DNA of 64,000 nt from RBC038 sp041390625 (GCA_041390625.1 JAWKPM010000003.1:62001-126000), one strand, 5' to 3'. Positions 26,275-34,184 are shown, counted from the stretch's first letter. Notes: generated by a model not told the origin, from the letters alone. Translations and numbers: made by a program.

Positions 26275-27698
26275 GCGGATCTCCTTTCTCCGATCGGGCC
26301 TCCGACCGCTTCGACGGATTGGGTGTGGTGGCCGAGCCGTCCGCGCGCGGCGCGCGGGCCGCCGTCCAGGTGGGCGGCGTCGACGCAAAGGGCGAGGCTC
26401 ATCAGGTAGTCGTCGTGCCCCTCGCTGAGGTCGACGTCGAAGCGCATGGAGCGGCCGTCGCCGTAGGCGACGCGGGCGACCTCGAGCTGGCGGCGGCACT
26501 CGAAGCGCTCGCCCGAGCCGTCGGCGCCGAACAGCCGCAGGCGCCCGGAGTGCGCGGCGGCGAGCAGGCCGAAGCCGAGGCGCGACTTTCGGTCCGCGCT
26601 GAAGACGACGGGGTGCACGACACCTCGAGGGAGGCGCGACGCGAGCAGGTCGGCGATCGGGCCGCCGAGGCCGGTGGCATCGACGGCGACGCCGCGGATG
26701 CGCCAGACGCGGCGCAGGCGGTCGGCGAGCGTCTCGATGAGAGGCTCCGTGGCGGCGCCCTGCCAGGCCTGGAGCTCCACCACCTCGATGCGGGGCTGGC
26801 CGCGTTCGGCGGGCACGACACGGGCGATGGTGAGCACGGTCCAGTCGTGGTCGCGGCCGGCGCTCGAGGCCCGGGCGGGGCCGCCGAGGTCGAGGCCGGC
26901 GACGTAGCGCTCGCCCTCGACGGGGGCGCGCAGGCGCGCGTGGTGGCCCTCGAGCTGCGCGAGCGCAGCGGCGTCGAGCAGACGATCGGTGTCGTTCACG
27001 ACCTCGAGCAGGTACTGGGTGCGGAAGAGCGGATGGCGCTCGCCGAGACGCTCGCGCTCGCCCTCGACGTAGCGGCGGTAGGCCGGGACGTGCTGCGCGA
27101 CTTCCTCCCAGTCGAAGCGGAAGTGGCGTCGAGGTCCGCCGGCGCGCTCGGCGGTGCGGTGCGTCGCCTTTGCCTGCTCGAGCAGGGAGTTCGCGGCCCA
27201 TGGGGTGCCGTAGTAGGCGACTGGCGCGTCGGTGGAGGCGGCCATCGGGCGGAAGTCGCGGTCGAACTTGTCGACCTCGACGTCCTGGGCCTCGTCGACC
27301 TCGAGGAGGAGGTCGGCGGTGTGGCCGACGACGTTCGCGCCGCGCTCGGCGGAGAGCACGAGGGCGCGCGCACGACCGCAGCGCACCTCGCGGGCGACGG
27401 GCTCGACGATCGAGCCAAGCCCGGCATCGACGGCGCGACGGCGCAGGCGGCCGAGCGAGATGCGGGCCTGGTCGAGGGTGGGCGCGCACTTCACGGCGGT
27501 GCCGCCGGCCGAGGCGTTCATCAGCAGGGTGGCGAGGCCAACCTGCGCGGACAGCTCGTTCTTGCCGCCCTGCCTCGCGATCTCGACGGAGACCGAGCCG
27601 CCGTGACGGCCGGCGACGCGGCGGAGGATCGCGCGGGCGACCTGCACCTGGTAGGGGCGCAGCGGCGGGAGGCCGACCGCGGGCGCTTGTGTCGTCAT
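26271..27698 (-). CDS. terL: Phage terminase large subunit
   Basis: A 475-residue packaging ATPase/nuclease. The ATPase domain has a Walker A of the terminase type (EIARQGGKNELSAQ), Walker B with catalytic acids (DLLLEVDEAQDVE) and the coupling motif region (PVAYYGTPWAANSLLEQ). The RNase H-like nuclease acids are visible in VAGLDLGG, VAVDATGLGG and EGHDDYLMSLAL. All key residues appear intact, so the enzyme could be active. It overlaps the HTH gene downstream and the small helical gene upstream, in a tight operon under an SOS-type promoter. No obvious small terminase gene was recognised. Confidence 0.92.
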   Translation of the reverse strand: MTTQAPAVGLPPLRPYQVQVARAILRRVAGRHGGSVSVEIARQGGKNELSAQVGLATLLMNASAGGTAVKCAPTLDQARISLGRLRRRAVDAGLGSIVEPVAREVRCGRARALVLSAERGANVVGHTADLLLEVDEAQDVEVDKFDRDFRPMAASTDAPVAYYGTPWAANSLLEQAKATHRTAERAGGPRRHFRFDWEEVAQHVPAYRRYVEGERERLGERHPLFRTQYLLEVVNDTDRLLDAAALAQLEGHHARLRAPVEGERYVAGLDLGGPARASSAGRDHDWTVLTIARVVPAERGQPRIEVVELQAWQGAATEPLIETLADRLRRVWRIRGVAVDATGLGGPIADLLASRLPRGVVHPVVFSADRKSRLGFGLLAAAHSGRLRLFGADGSGERFECRRQLEVARVAYGDGRSMRFDVDLSEGHDDYLMSLALCVDAAHLDGGPRAARGRLGHHTQSVEAVGGPIGERRSA

Positions 27699-27913
27699 CG
27701 GGACACCAGCCGTCCGACGAGCTCGAGGAGGCCGGCGCCGAGCACGGCGAAGAAGAGCGCGGCGACGCGGTTGCGGACCTCGGCGACGTCGCGCTCGAGG
27801 TAGTCGAGACGCGCCTCGATGTCGCCAGCAGGCGGCGCGGGGCGATCGCGACGGAGCGCGCGCACGGCGGTGACGAGCCGCTGCGCAGAGGGGCGGAGGG
27901 CGGGCTCAGGCAT
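27695..27913 (-). CDS. Small membrane protein in terminase operon
   Basis: A 72-residue protein: a short basic N-terminus, a coiled-coil (DIEARLDYLERDVAEVRNRV) and one C-terminal membrane helix (AALFFAVLGAGLLELVGRLV). This resembles the XhlA-type partner of phage holins, but a lysis role is only an inference. It overlaps terL and the gene upstream by 4-8 bases. Confidence 0.65.
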   Translation of the reverse strand: MPEPALRPSAQRLVTAVRALRRDRPAPPAGDIEARLDYLERDVAEVRNRVAALFFAVLGAGLLELVGRLVSR

Positions 27914-28247
27914 CGGTCGGACCGCCCATGTAGGAGCCGAGGAGCTCGGCGGTCCTCGCGATGGCCTCGTTGAGGTCGTCGGCCTGCTGGGGCGAGAGGC
28001 GGCGCTGGGCGAGCAGGGCCTGGATGAGCACCCGGACGCCGGCGTGCAGCACCTTCGTGTCCAGCGGATCGGTCTCGAAGGCGCGCCGGAGCGAGAGGCG
28101 CAGCAGCGCGATCTCGTCGTCGAGGCCCTCGACGTGGCGCGCGTCGGCGAGGTGGGTGCGCTCCGCCTCGGCGAGCGCGGCCTCGTAGAAGACGCGTGCT
28201 CGCTCTGAGACGCGGGCGCGCGAGGGTCGAGAGAGGCGCGGGGTCAT
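27906..28247 (-). CDS. Hypothetical helical protein in terminase operon
   Basis: A 113-residue, nearly all-alpha protein: RARVFYEAALAEAERTHLAD, then EGLDDEIALLRLSLRRAFE, then a region ending PQQADDLNEAIARTAELLGS. The position directly upstream of terL, and its helix-only build, make it a candidate for a small terminase-like DNA recognition subunit, but no HTH is seen and I do not assign one. It overlaps both neighbours, so it is expressed with terL. Confidence 0.65.
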   Translation of the reverse strand: MTPRLSRPSRARVSERARVFYEAALAEAERTHLADARHVEGLDDEIALLRLSLRRAFETDPLDTKVLHAGVRVLIQALLAQRRLSPQQADDLNEAIARTAELLGSYMGGPTDA

Positions 28248-28483
28248 CGGGCGTCCCGATCGAGAGGCAGGTCGTCGTCGCCCTCGAGGCCGTCGAAGGC
28301 GAGAAGGGCGAGCAGCTCCTCGCGGGCGTCGGGGGCGAGGCCGCCGACCGCCTCGACGCCGCGCACGACGCCGAGGAGAATGCGGAGCGCCGCCTCCTCG
28401 TAGTCCTGGCGCTCGAGCGCGGCGGACAGGGCGCCATGGGTGCCCGGGCGTCGATGGAAGGTGTGTCCGTCGAAGGCGCTCAT
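28244..28483 (-). CDS. Hypothetical small protein in terminase operon
   Basis: A 79-residue acidic, mainly helical protein (RQDYEEAALRILLGVVRGV, ending DDLPLDRDAR) with no membrane segment or cysteine. I do not recognise it. It overlaps its neighbours by 4 bases at both ends, so it is part of the same transcript as the terminase and portal genes. Confidence 0.6.
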   Translation of the reverse strand: MSAFDGHTFHRRPGTHGALSAALERQDYEEAALRILLGVVRGVEAVGGLAPDAREELLALLAFDGLEGDDDLPLDRDAR

Positions 28484-28767
28484 CGGCGGTGGCCCATCGC
28501 GATGAGGGCGAAGGCGGCGAGGTTGCCGGCGAGCAGCGGCAGCCGCAGGGCGGCGTCCATAGCGACGTGCAGCGTGCCGGGGAGCAGCAGCAGGACGGCC
28601 AGCGCCGCAGAGCCCGCGGTCATGGCCACGAGGACGCCGGCGGCGACGCGCCGAGGACCGGAACCCGCGTTCCGGGCTCGGTGGGCGAAGTAGCCGGCAT
28701 TGGCGAGGCCGGTGGCGAAGGTCGCCGCGTCCTCGGCGGTTGCGAGTTGTCCCCAGACGCCAGGCAC
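28480..28767 (-). CDS. Small two-helix membrane protein, first gene of terminase operon
   Basis: A 95-residue protein with two membrane segments (AAGVLVAMTAGSAALAVLLL and LPLLAGNLAAFALIAMG) and a short basic tail. A holin is conceivable but not shown; the topology also fits a generic small membrane protein. I chose GTG 28767 because AGGAGG is five bases upstream; the GTG at 28773 would sit on that site. It is the promoter-proximal gene, beginning about 20 bases after the predicted transcription start of the SOS-type promoter. Confidence 0.65.
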   Translation of the reverse strand: MPGVWGQLATAEDAATFATGLANAGYFAHRARNAGSGPRRVAAGVLVAMTAGSAALAVLLLLPGTLHVAMDAALRLPLLAGNLAAFALIAMGHRR

Positions 28768-28794
28768 GAGCACCTCCTCGTTCAGCGGGCGGCC

Positions 28795-28823
28795 ACTATA
28801 GAACGCATGTTCGATTTCGTGAA
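28795..28823 (-). promoter_or_regulatory. Promoter of the terminase/portal operon
   Basis: On the minus strand, TTCACG (28823-28818) and TATAGT (28800-28795) are spaced by exactly 17 bases. The spacer contains the SOS box. The predicted start of transcription lies about 20 bases before the GTG at 28767, leaving room for the AGGAGG site. Confidence 0.7.
28801..28812. promoter_or_regulatory. LexA/SOS box in the terminase operon promoter
   Basis: GAACGCATGTTC is a perfect GAAC-N4-GTTC box and, read on the minus strand, is flanked as CGAAC-ATGC-GTTCT, close to the Bacillus-type consensus. It fills the spacer directly next to the -10 element, so a bound repressor would block the promoter. It predicts that the terminase/portal operon is induced by DNA damage. 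Confidence 0.82.
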
Positions 28824-29042
28824 GCGGGCTGTGTCGCTCGCCCCAAAGGGCGGACTCGGCAGGCCGGCTTCGAATCGACCTCGTTCATTTGACATATTGA
28901 GTAGCACCGAGGCGCCGTCTTATTCAACGACTCGATTGCACACTTTCGAGACGACTTAGTCTGAGACTTCGATGCGTGTTTAAACGCACATCAATTTCAC
29001 GCACGGCATCGACGCGCGCTCAGGAACGATGGCGGGGATGTG
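28824..29042. other. AT-rich intergenic block with an imperfect palindrome
   Basis: No gene is seen. This stretch, especially 28880-29000, is clearly lower in GC than its surroundings. It has a TTGACA at 28889-28894 with no matching -10, and a 20-base imperfect palindrome at 28972-28991 centred on GTTTAAAC (16 of 20 positions symmetric). It lies behind the terminase promoter and may hold further operator sites or the residue of a former phage control region. Confidence 0.5.
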
Positions 29043-29636
29043 CTAGCGGGCGTCCTCGAGGCGCTGGAGGAGCGCGTTGCGGGTGACGGTCGCCATCGGG
29101 TGGAGCATCCAACCCTCGCGGATGGCGCGCTTCGTCACGCGGTCGAGGTAGAGCACGGCAGCTCGATGGAGCGACTCGGGGGCCTCGCGACGGACGCGGC
29201 GGAGCGCGTGCCAGCGGCGCACCTTGCGAGGATCGATCTTGTCGGCGATGAACATCGACCACGCCTCGATGCCGTAGTCGGGGTGGCCGGGCGTGTGCCA
29301 GTGGATCGCGTGGAGGACGCGCTCGTCCTCGATGCCATAGCGCTCGCGTAGCTCGATGGCGCCGAGCGGGCCGTGGAGCAGCACGGGGTCGTGCCGCTCG
29401 GAGAGGTCGATCTCGAGGCCGGCGGCCTCGGCACGCGCCAGCAGGTCCTCGGGCGGGACGTGGCGCAGCACGTCGTGGCCCTGCGCCATCAGCCTCGCGA
29501 GCGCGACATCGCCGCCGTGCGCCTCGGCGAGCCGCGAGGCGATCTCCACGACGCGGTCGATGTGCGCGAGGAGGCCCTCGGGGAGGGTAGGGGCCATGCG
29601 CTCGCGGAGATCGACGGCAGCGTCCTCGATCGTCAC
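29043..29636 (-). CDS. HD-domain phosphohydrolase (YqeK-like)
   Basis: A 197-residue HD-domain protein. Metal ligands fit HIDRVVEIASRLAEAHGG, the core GHDVLRH (His-Asp), HGPLGAIELRERYG and HAIHWHTPGHPDYG. This layout matches YqeK, which cleaves Ap4A symmetrically, and related HD hydrolases. The C-terminal third is basic and helical. It overlaps the DinB-like gene upstream by 4 bases, so both are co-transcribed. YqeK usually neighbours nadD, which is not here, so the assignment rests on motif order. Confidence 0.78.
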   Translation of the reverse strand: MTIEDAAVDLRERMAPTLPEGLLAHIDRVVEIASRLAEAHGGDVALARLMAQGHDVLRHVPPEDLLARAEAAGLEIDLSERHDPVLLHGPLGAIELRERYGIEDERVLHAIHWHTPGHPDYGIEAWSMFIADKIDPRKVRRWHALRRVRREAPESLHRAAVLYLDRVTKRAIREGWMLHPMATVTRNALLQRLEDAR

Positions 29637-30091
29637 GCGTCGAGACCTTTGCGGCCGAGGAGACCGAGCGCGAGGGAGAGCTCGCCGCGATGGTGGAGCT
29701 CGTGCTCGAGTACGTGCCAGAGCTGGTCGCCTCGGCGCATCGTGTCGCCCCAGGCCATCTCGACCTCGTCGTCGAGAGCATCGGGGCCGAGCCCGTCGAG
29801 GTAGGAGTCGGTCACCGCCTGCGCGCGGGCCAGCAGTTCTCGAACGGCCTCGGTGCCGTCGACGCGGCTCGGCGGCTCGGGCGGCATCTCGTCGAGGAGG
29901 CGAGCGAGGCCCCAGTGGACCTCGATGGCCTCCTCGTGCGCGATGTGGCGGAAGGCGGCGCCGACGTCGCGGCCACCGTCGAAGGGGCGGAAGGCGAGAT
30001 CGGAATCCTCGAAGCGCGACAGCACCTCGAGCGTGCCGGCGCGAGCGGCGTCGCGCCTCGATCGGAGGAGCTGGAGCTCGTTCACGCGCAT
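29633..30091 (-). CDS. DinB-family protein
   Basis: A 152-residue four-helix bundle with the metal triad spread as FRHIAHEEAIEVHWGLARL and HVLEHELHHRGELSLALGLL. It belongs to the DinB superfamily of putative metal-dependent transferases, some damage-inducible in Bacillus. No SOS box is seen upstream, and the next 125 bases to the divergent kinase hold no clear promoter. Its stop overlaps the HD gene. It is the second DinB-type protein in the window, with little similarity to the one at 18017. Confidence 0.83.
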   Translation of the reverse strand: MRVNELQLLRSRRDAARAGTLEVLSRFEDSDLAFRPFDGGRDVGAAFRHIAHEEAIEVHWGLARLLDEMPPEPPSRVDGTEAVRELLARAQAVTDSYLDGLGPDALDDEVEMAWGDTMRRGDQLWHVLEHELHHRGELSLALGLLGRKGLDA

Positions 30092-30216
30092 CAGCCTCTC
30101 GGTTCGCGCGCAGCGGCCGTTGTTGGGGAGTTTACCGATGTGGGGGTGGGGGCACGCCGATTAGCGTGAGGTGCATCGAGAAGCACGCCGCCGGTGTGCG
30201 CCACAGGGATCATCAC

Positions 30217-31209
30217 GTGATCGAACATGCTGCCCGCCTGACCACGATGCGTCTGACGATGATCCGCACGTCGCCGGCCTCACGCCGCGCACTGCGGCTG
30301 GGCGCGGCCCTGCTCATCGGCATGCTCGCGGCCGCCATCATCGACGTCGGCTGGCACGCGATCCTCGAGGCGCCGGGCGCCCGGATCGTGCTCGCGGCGG
30401 TCGCGATGACCGCGGCGGTGAGTGCGGGCTTCGTCCTCGGACGGCTGCGGCTCAAGGAACTCGACGTCTCGGCCTCGGTCGAGGCCTCCTCGATCGCCCA
30501 CGACCTGCGCTCGCCGCTGCTGGCGGTGCGCGCGTACCTGGAGCTGATGGAGGAAGGCGCCTTCGGGCCGCTGACGAACGACGGCCGCGAGGCCGCCGGC
30601 CGGGCCGCGCACGCGATGACGCGCGCGCAGGCAATGCTCGACGGATGGCTCCTGTCGTACGCGACGCAGCAGGCCTCGGCACCGCTGTCCGGCTCGCGCG
30701 GGACAACGGGCCTCGACACCGGTATCGGCCTCGATGGCGGCGGCGCCGAGACGGTGGCCGACCTCACGCTGATTGCGAACGACGTGCGCGATGCGCTCTC
30801 GATGGAGCTGGCCGACGCCGGCGCGACCCTCGAGATCGGCCAGCTGCCGCGCGTGCGCGCGGACGGGCAGGCGATGTACCGCGTGCTCCTGAACCTGGTG
30901 CAGAACGCGCTCCGTCATCGAGACGGCACCGCGCACCTCGAGATCACGATCTCGGCGACCCGCCGAGGCGAGCTGTGGGAGATCGAGGTGGGCGACAACG
31001 GCCCCGGCATCTCGGCCTCGCTGCGCGTGACGGCCTTCGAGCCGGGCATGCGCGGCCCCGCCGCGGCTTCGACGCCGGGCTTCGGTCTCGGGCTGGCCAC
31101 CGTGCGACGGCTGGTGCAGCAGAACGGCGGGCGGGTCTGGATCGACGATTCGACCGCGGGCGGCGCGTCGATTCGGATGACGCTGCAGGCCGCCTCTACT
31201 TCCTCGTAA
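30217..31209 (+). CDS. Membrane sensor histidine kinase
   Basis: A 330-residue kinase with two N-terminal membrane helices (about residues 30-80) and no large sensor domain. The phosphoacceptor helix has SIAHDLRSPLLAVRAYLELM, and the ATPase domain shows the N box NLVQNALRH, G1 VGDNGPGI and G2 GFGLGLATVRRL. No response regulator gene is next to it, so it is an orphan kinase. I chose GTG 30217, with AGGGA seven bases upstream; ATG 30247 is also possible. A bidirectional terminator follows. Confidence 0.9.
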   Translation: MIEHAARLTTMRLTMIRTSPASRRALRLGAALLIGMLAAAIIDVGWHAILEAPGARIVLAAVAMTAAVSAGFVLGRLRLKELDVSASVEASSIAHDLRSPLLAVRAYLELMEEGAFGPLTNDGREAAGRAAHAMTRAQAMLDGWLLSYATQQASAPLSGSRGTTGLDTGIGLDGGGAETVADLTLIANDVRDALSMELADAGATLEIGQLPRVRADGQAMYRVLLNLVQNALRHRDGTAHLEITISATRRGELWEIEVGDNGPGISASLRVTAFEPGMRGPAAASTPGFGLGLATVRRLVQQNGGRVWIDDSTAGGASIRMTLQAASTSS

Positions 31210-31242
31210 GCGAACCGGCTTCCCCCTCGCCGGGCCGCGATC

Positions 31243-31272
31243 GAAGAGCCGGGGCTGATGCCCCGGCTCTTC
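31243..31272. terminator. Bidirectional terminator between kinase and htpX
   Basis: GAAGAGCCGGGGC pairs perfectly with GCCCCGGCTCTTC across a 4-base loop (TGAT). It lies between convergent genes and can serve both. Confidence 0.88.
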
Positions 31273-31300
31273 ATGTGTGCGCCTTCAGTCGGGATGGCCG

Positions 31301-32122
31301 CTAGGACGAGGTCATGTTCCTCAGCCGGCGGACGCGCTCCTCGGTGGGCGGGTGCGTCGAGAAGAGGCCCGACATGCCGCCGCGCAACGGGTTCACGATG
31401 AACAGGTGCGCGGTGGACTCCGGCACGGGCATCTGCACGCGCTTCGCACCCATCTCGAGCTTGGCGAGCGCGGAGGCCAGGGCCTCGGGGTCGCCGACGG
31501 TGCGGGCGCCATCGAGGTCGGCCTGGTACTCGCGGCTGCGGCTGATGCCGAGCTGGATGAGCGTCGCGGCGATGGGCGCGACGATGACGGCGACCAGCGC
31601 GCCGATGCCGCCACCCTCGCGGCGGCTGCCGCCGAACCAGAGGGCCATCCAGCCGATCATCGAGATCGCGCTCGCGATGGAGGCGACGATCGAAGAGGTG
31701 AGGATGTCGCGGTTCTTCACGTGCGCCATCTCGTGGCCCAGGACGCCTCGGAGCTCACGCTCGGTGAGCAGGGCGCGGATGCCGGTGGTGACGGCAACGG
31801 CGGCGTTCTTCGGGTTGCGGCCCGTGGCGAAGGCGTTGGGCTGCGGTGACTCCATGATGTAGACGCGCGGCATGGGCATGCCGGCCTCGGTGGCCACGCG
31901 CTCGACGAGGTTGAAGAGCGGGGGGTCCTGGTCCCTCGTGATCTCGTGGGCGCGGGACGTGCGCAGCACGATGTCGGCGGAGAACCAGTAGGAGCCGAGG
32001 TTCATCAGGAGCGAGATGACGAAGAAGACCATCGCTCCGCCCGCGCCTCCGAGGGCTCCACCGACAGCGACCAGGAGGCCGCTGAGCGTGGCCAACAGCA
32101 CGACCGTCTTGAGGTTGTTCAT
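31301..32122 (-). CDS. htpX: HtpX family zinc metalloprotease
   Basis: A 273-residue membrane protease of family M48, which degrades damaged membrane proteins. The zinc site is LGHEMAHVKNRD, with the third ligand in SREYQADLDGA; membrane helices flank the N-terminus (about 5-50) and the middle (about 150-200). The C-terminus has THPPTEERVRRL, a usual HtpX ending. The full length is normal for the family. A perfect 9-bp inverted repeat overlies the predicted transcription start, suggesting repressor control. Confidence 0.96.
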   Translation of the reverse strand: MNNLKTVVLLATLSGLLVAVGGALGGAGGAMVFFVISLLMNLGSYWFSADIVLRTSRAHEITRDQDPPLFNLVERVATEAGMPMPRVYIMESPQPNAFATGRNPKNAAVAVTTGIRALLTERELRGVLGHEMAHVKNRDILTSSIVASIASAISMIGWMALWFGGSRREGGGIGALVAVIVAPIAATLIQLGISRSREYQADLDGARTVGDPEALASALAKLEMGAKRVQMPVPESTAHLFIVNPLRGGMSGLFSTHPPTEERVRRLRNMTSS

Positions 32123-32150
32123 TCTTCTGCTCGTTCTTCGGTGGTGCGGT

Positions 32151-32184
32151 CATGCGACATCGACGGTGTCGCATGTCGATCATA
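32151..32184 (-). promoter_or_regulatory. htpX promoter with 25-bp inverted-repeat operator
   Basis: CATGCGACA (32151-32159) and TGTCGCATG (32167-32175) form perfect 9-bp arms around a 7-base spacer. On the minus strand, TATGAT (32184-32179) with a preceding TG forms an extended -10, so the operator covers the transcription start. A dedicated repressor is likely, but none was identified. Confidence 0.68.
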
Positions 32185-32271
32185 TCAAGTCCCGTGAGGC
32201 ATCGATGAGACAACGATGTAAGGCGGCGTAAGGGAGTGTGAGACCGCGGGGCCGGAGCGGACGCCGGGACA

Positions 32272-32901
32272 TCACGCTCCTTTCACACGTAGCTGGCCAG
32301 TCAGAGAGTGCACGCGCTCCATGGTCCGCTTGAGGAGTCGTCGCTCGGGGCGGGTAGGCCGGGGCGCGCCCTCTATCTCGACGAAGAGCCCCGGGTGCAG
32401 CAGCTCTACGAGCCGATCGACCTGGTCCTGCAGGTCGACGACCAGGCGTCCCAGGTCGGCATCGTCGACGGGGGCGAACCAGTCACGAGCTCCGCGCATG
32501 CTCTCGGCGCGATCCGCCGGTGTCTCCCACGAGGAGAGCGCGCGGCCGACGCGGGGGGTGTGTCGCGCGACTCGAACGGCGTCGATGATGAAGCCGCGAA
32601 GATCGGCGCTCAACTCGCGGAGCGCCCACTCGACGGAGTCGCGGTCCATCTCGGGGTCCGGGTTGGCGGATTCGGACGGATCCGCGGCCACCAGCAGATC
32701 GATGGCGCCGGACACCAGCTCCATCCACATCGAGAGGTCACCGAGCGCCCCAGCGGCAGCCTTCGCATTCGATTGATCGGCGCCCGCGGACATGAGCGCG
32801 CGCTCGATGTGGCGGCTGACTTGGAGGCTCCTGCTGGCCCGCGAGTGGGACTGTACGCGAGCGTATGACTCCAGGACGGCGCGCCGGTCGTACTCGGTCA
32901 C
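32272..32901 (-). CDS. Hypothetical helical protein
   Basis: A 209-residue protein that I do not recognise, rich in Arg, Ser and Asp and mainly helical (WALRELSADLRGFIIDAVRV; VVDLQDQVDRLVELLHPG). It ends in a basic region (RPERRLLKRTMERVHSL). There are no cysteines, membrane segments or signal peptide. The start is a GTG at 32901 just after AGGAGG. Composition and gene position (alone between htpX and a terminator) give no functional clue. Confidence 0.7.
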   Translation of the reverse strand: MTEYDRRAVLESYARVQSHSRASRSLQVSRHIERALMSAGADQSNAKAAAGALGDLSMWMELVSGAIDLLVAADPSESANPDPEMDRDSVEWALRELSADLRGFIIDAVRVARHTPRVGRALSSWETPADRAESMRGARDWFAPVDDADLGRLVVDLQDQVDRLVELLHPGLFVEIEGAPRPTRPERRLLKRTMERVHSLTGQLRVKGA

Positions 32902-32953
32902 CTCTCACCTCCTTCACTCGCGGCGAGGATAGGTCCGAGCGGCCTGACAAACG

Positions 32954-32981
32954 ACGAGGCCGCCCTTGCGGGCGGCCTCGT
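32954..32981. terminator. Terminator after acyl-CoA dehydrogenase genes
   Basis: ACGAGGCCGCCC pairs with GGGCGGCCTCGT across TTGC. It lies 36 bases beyond the stop of the 33018-34127 gene. Confidence 0.82.
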
Positions 32982-33017
32982 GCTCACTCGACCGGAGTCG
33001 AGCGGTTGGTCGGGGGG

Positions 33018-34127
33018 CTAGATGCCGAGCTGCTGCGCGACGAGCTCGCGGTGCAGGTCGGCGTCGCCGAAGGCGAGCTCGGCGCGCTTCTGGCGGCGGT
33101 AGTACAGCTGGATCTTGTAGTCCTTGGTGAAGCCGATACCACCGTGGATCTGCTGCCCGTGGGCAACGACGCGGCGGGTGGCCTCGGAGGTCCACGCCTT
33201 GGCCATGTTGACGGCCAGCTGCTTGTCGTCCTGGTCGGTGTTCAGCGACCAGGCGGCCTTGTACATGATGAAGCGCGAGCCATCGACGTCGGTGACCATG
33301 TCAGCGCACTTGTGCTGGATGGCCTGGAACGAGCCGATCGGGCGACCGAACTGCACGCGCTCCTTGGCGTAGTCGACGGAGATCTCGAAGTCCATCTGGG
33401 AGAGGCCGACGAGGTAGGCGCACTCGCCGACGATGTAGTGCTGGAGGACGGGCTGCAGGGCCTCCCAGCCGCCGCCGTCGGTGCCGAGGAGCTGGCCCTT
33501 GGCGCCGTTCAGCTTGACCTCGCACTGCTTGTCGCGGGCGATGGTGACGAGCTGGGTGACCTCGACGCCCGGCTGGTCCGTGGCGACGATGCCGAGGGTG
33601 ACGCCGGCGCCGGAGCGGCCGGCGACGATCATGTAGTCGGCGACGTTGGCGTCGGAGACGAAGAGCTTGGTGCCGTTGAAGGTCACCTCGTTGCCCGAGA
33701 CGCTCGCCTCGCACTGGACGCCCTGCTCGTCGAAGCGAGCGGAGGCCTCGGTGAGGGCGAGGGTGAAGATGAGGTCACCGGACGAGATGCGCGGCAGGAA
33801 CTCCTGCTTCTGCTCCTCGGAACCGATGTGCATCAGCGGGATGGCCCCGCCGAAGACGGTCGACATGAAGGGGCCGGGCACGAGCGCGCGGCCGAACTCC
33901 TCGAGCAGGACGCAGAGGTCGAGGAAGTCGAAGCCGGCCCCGCCGTACTCCTCCGGCACGAGCAGGCCCTGCCAGCCCTGCTCGGCCATCTTGCCCCAGA
34001 GGTCCTGGCTGTAGCCCTTCTCGTCCTCTTCCATCTCGCGCACGAGCGTCTCAGGGCACTCGTTCTCGAGGAAGTCGCGAGCGGCGTTCTTCAGCAGTTC
34101 CTGCGTTTCGGTCAGACCCAGGTCCAC
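33018..34127 (-). CDS. Acyl-CoA dehydrogenase (small, FadE-type subunit)
   Basis: A 369-residue flavoprotein of the acyl-CoA dehydrogenase family. Its N-terminal helices start MDLGLTETQELLKNAARDFL, followed by the WGKMAEQGWQGLLVPEEYGG region, the beta domain (FTLALTEASARFDEQ) and the C-terminal helical part (RFGRPIGSFQAIQHKCADM; QIHGGIGFTKDYKIQLYYRR). It lies directly downstream of a longer dehydrogenase; such pairs often form alpha2-beta2 heterotetramers in steroid or long-chain CoA breakdown. The catalytic base could not be located with certainty. Confidence 0.9.
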   Translation of the reverse strand: MDLGLTETQELLKNAARDFLENECPETLVREMEEDEKGYSQDLWGKMAEQGWQGLLVPEEYGGAGFDFLDLCVLLEEFGRALVPGPFMSTVFGGAIPLMHIGSEEQKQEFLPRISSGDLIFTLALTEASARFDEQGVQCEASVSGNEVTFNGTKLFVSDANVADYMIVAGRSGAGVTLGIVATDQPGVEVTQLVTIARDKQCEVKLNGAKGQLLGTDGGGWEALQPVLQHYIVGECAYLVGLSQMDFEISVDYAKERVQFGRPIGSFQAIQHKCADMVTDVDGSRFIMYKAAWSLNTDQDDKQLAVNMAKAWTSEATRRVVAHGQQIHGGIGFTKDYKIQLYYRRQKRAELAFGDADLHRELVAQQLGI

Positions 34128-34184
34128 GGTGTTCTCCTTCTGGCGGCCCTGCGACCGCGCTCCGCTTGGTGTCTGCTTCTCGCC

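Noticed and set aside
28480..28767. A firm holin call for the two-helix protein
   Set aside because: Two membrane helices and position are suggestive, but no endolysin gene was found nearby, so the role is left open.
28889..28894. TTGACA as a plus-strand promoter before 29043
   Set aside because: No -10-like sequence follows at a proper distance, and the next genes to the right are on the minus strand.
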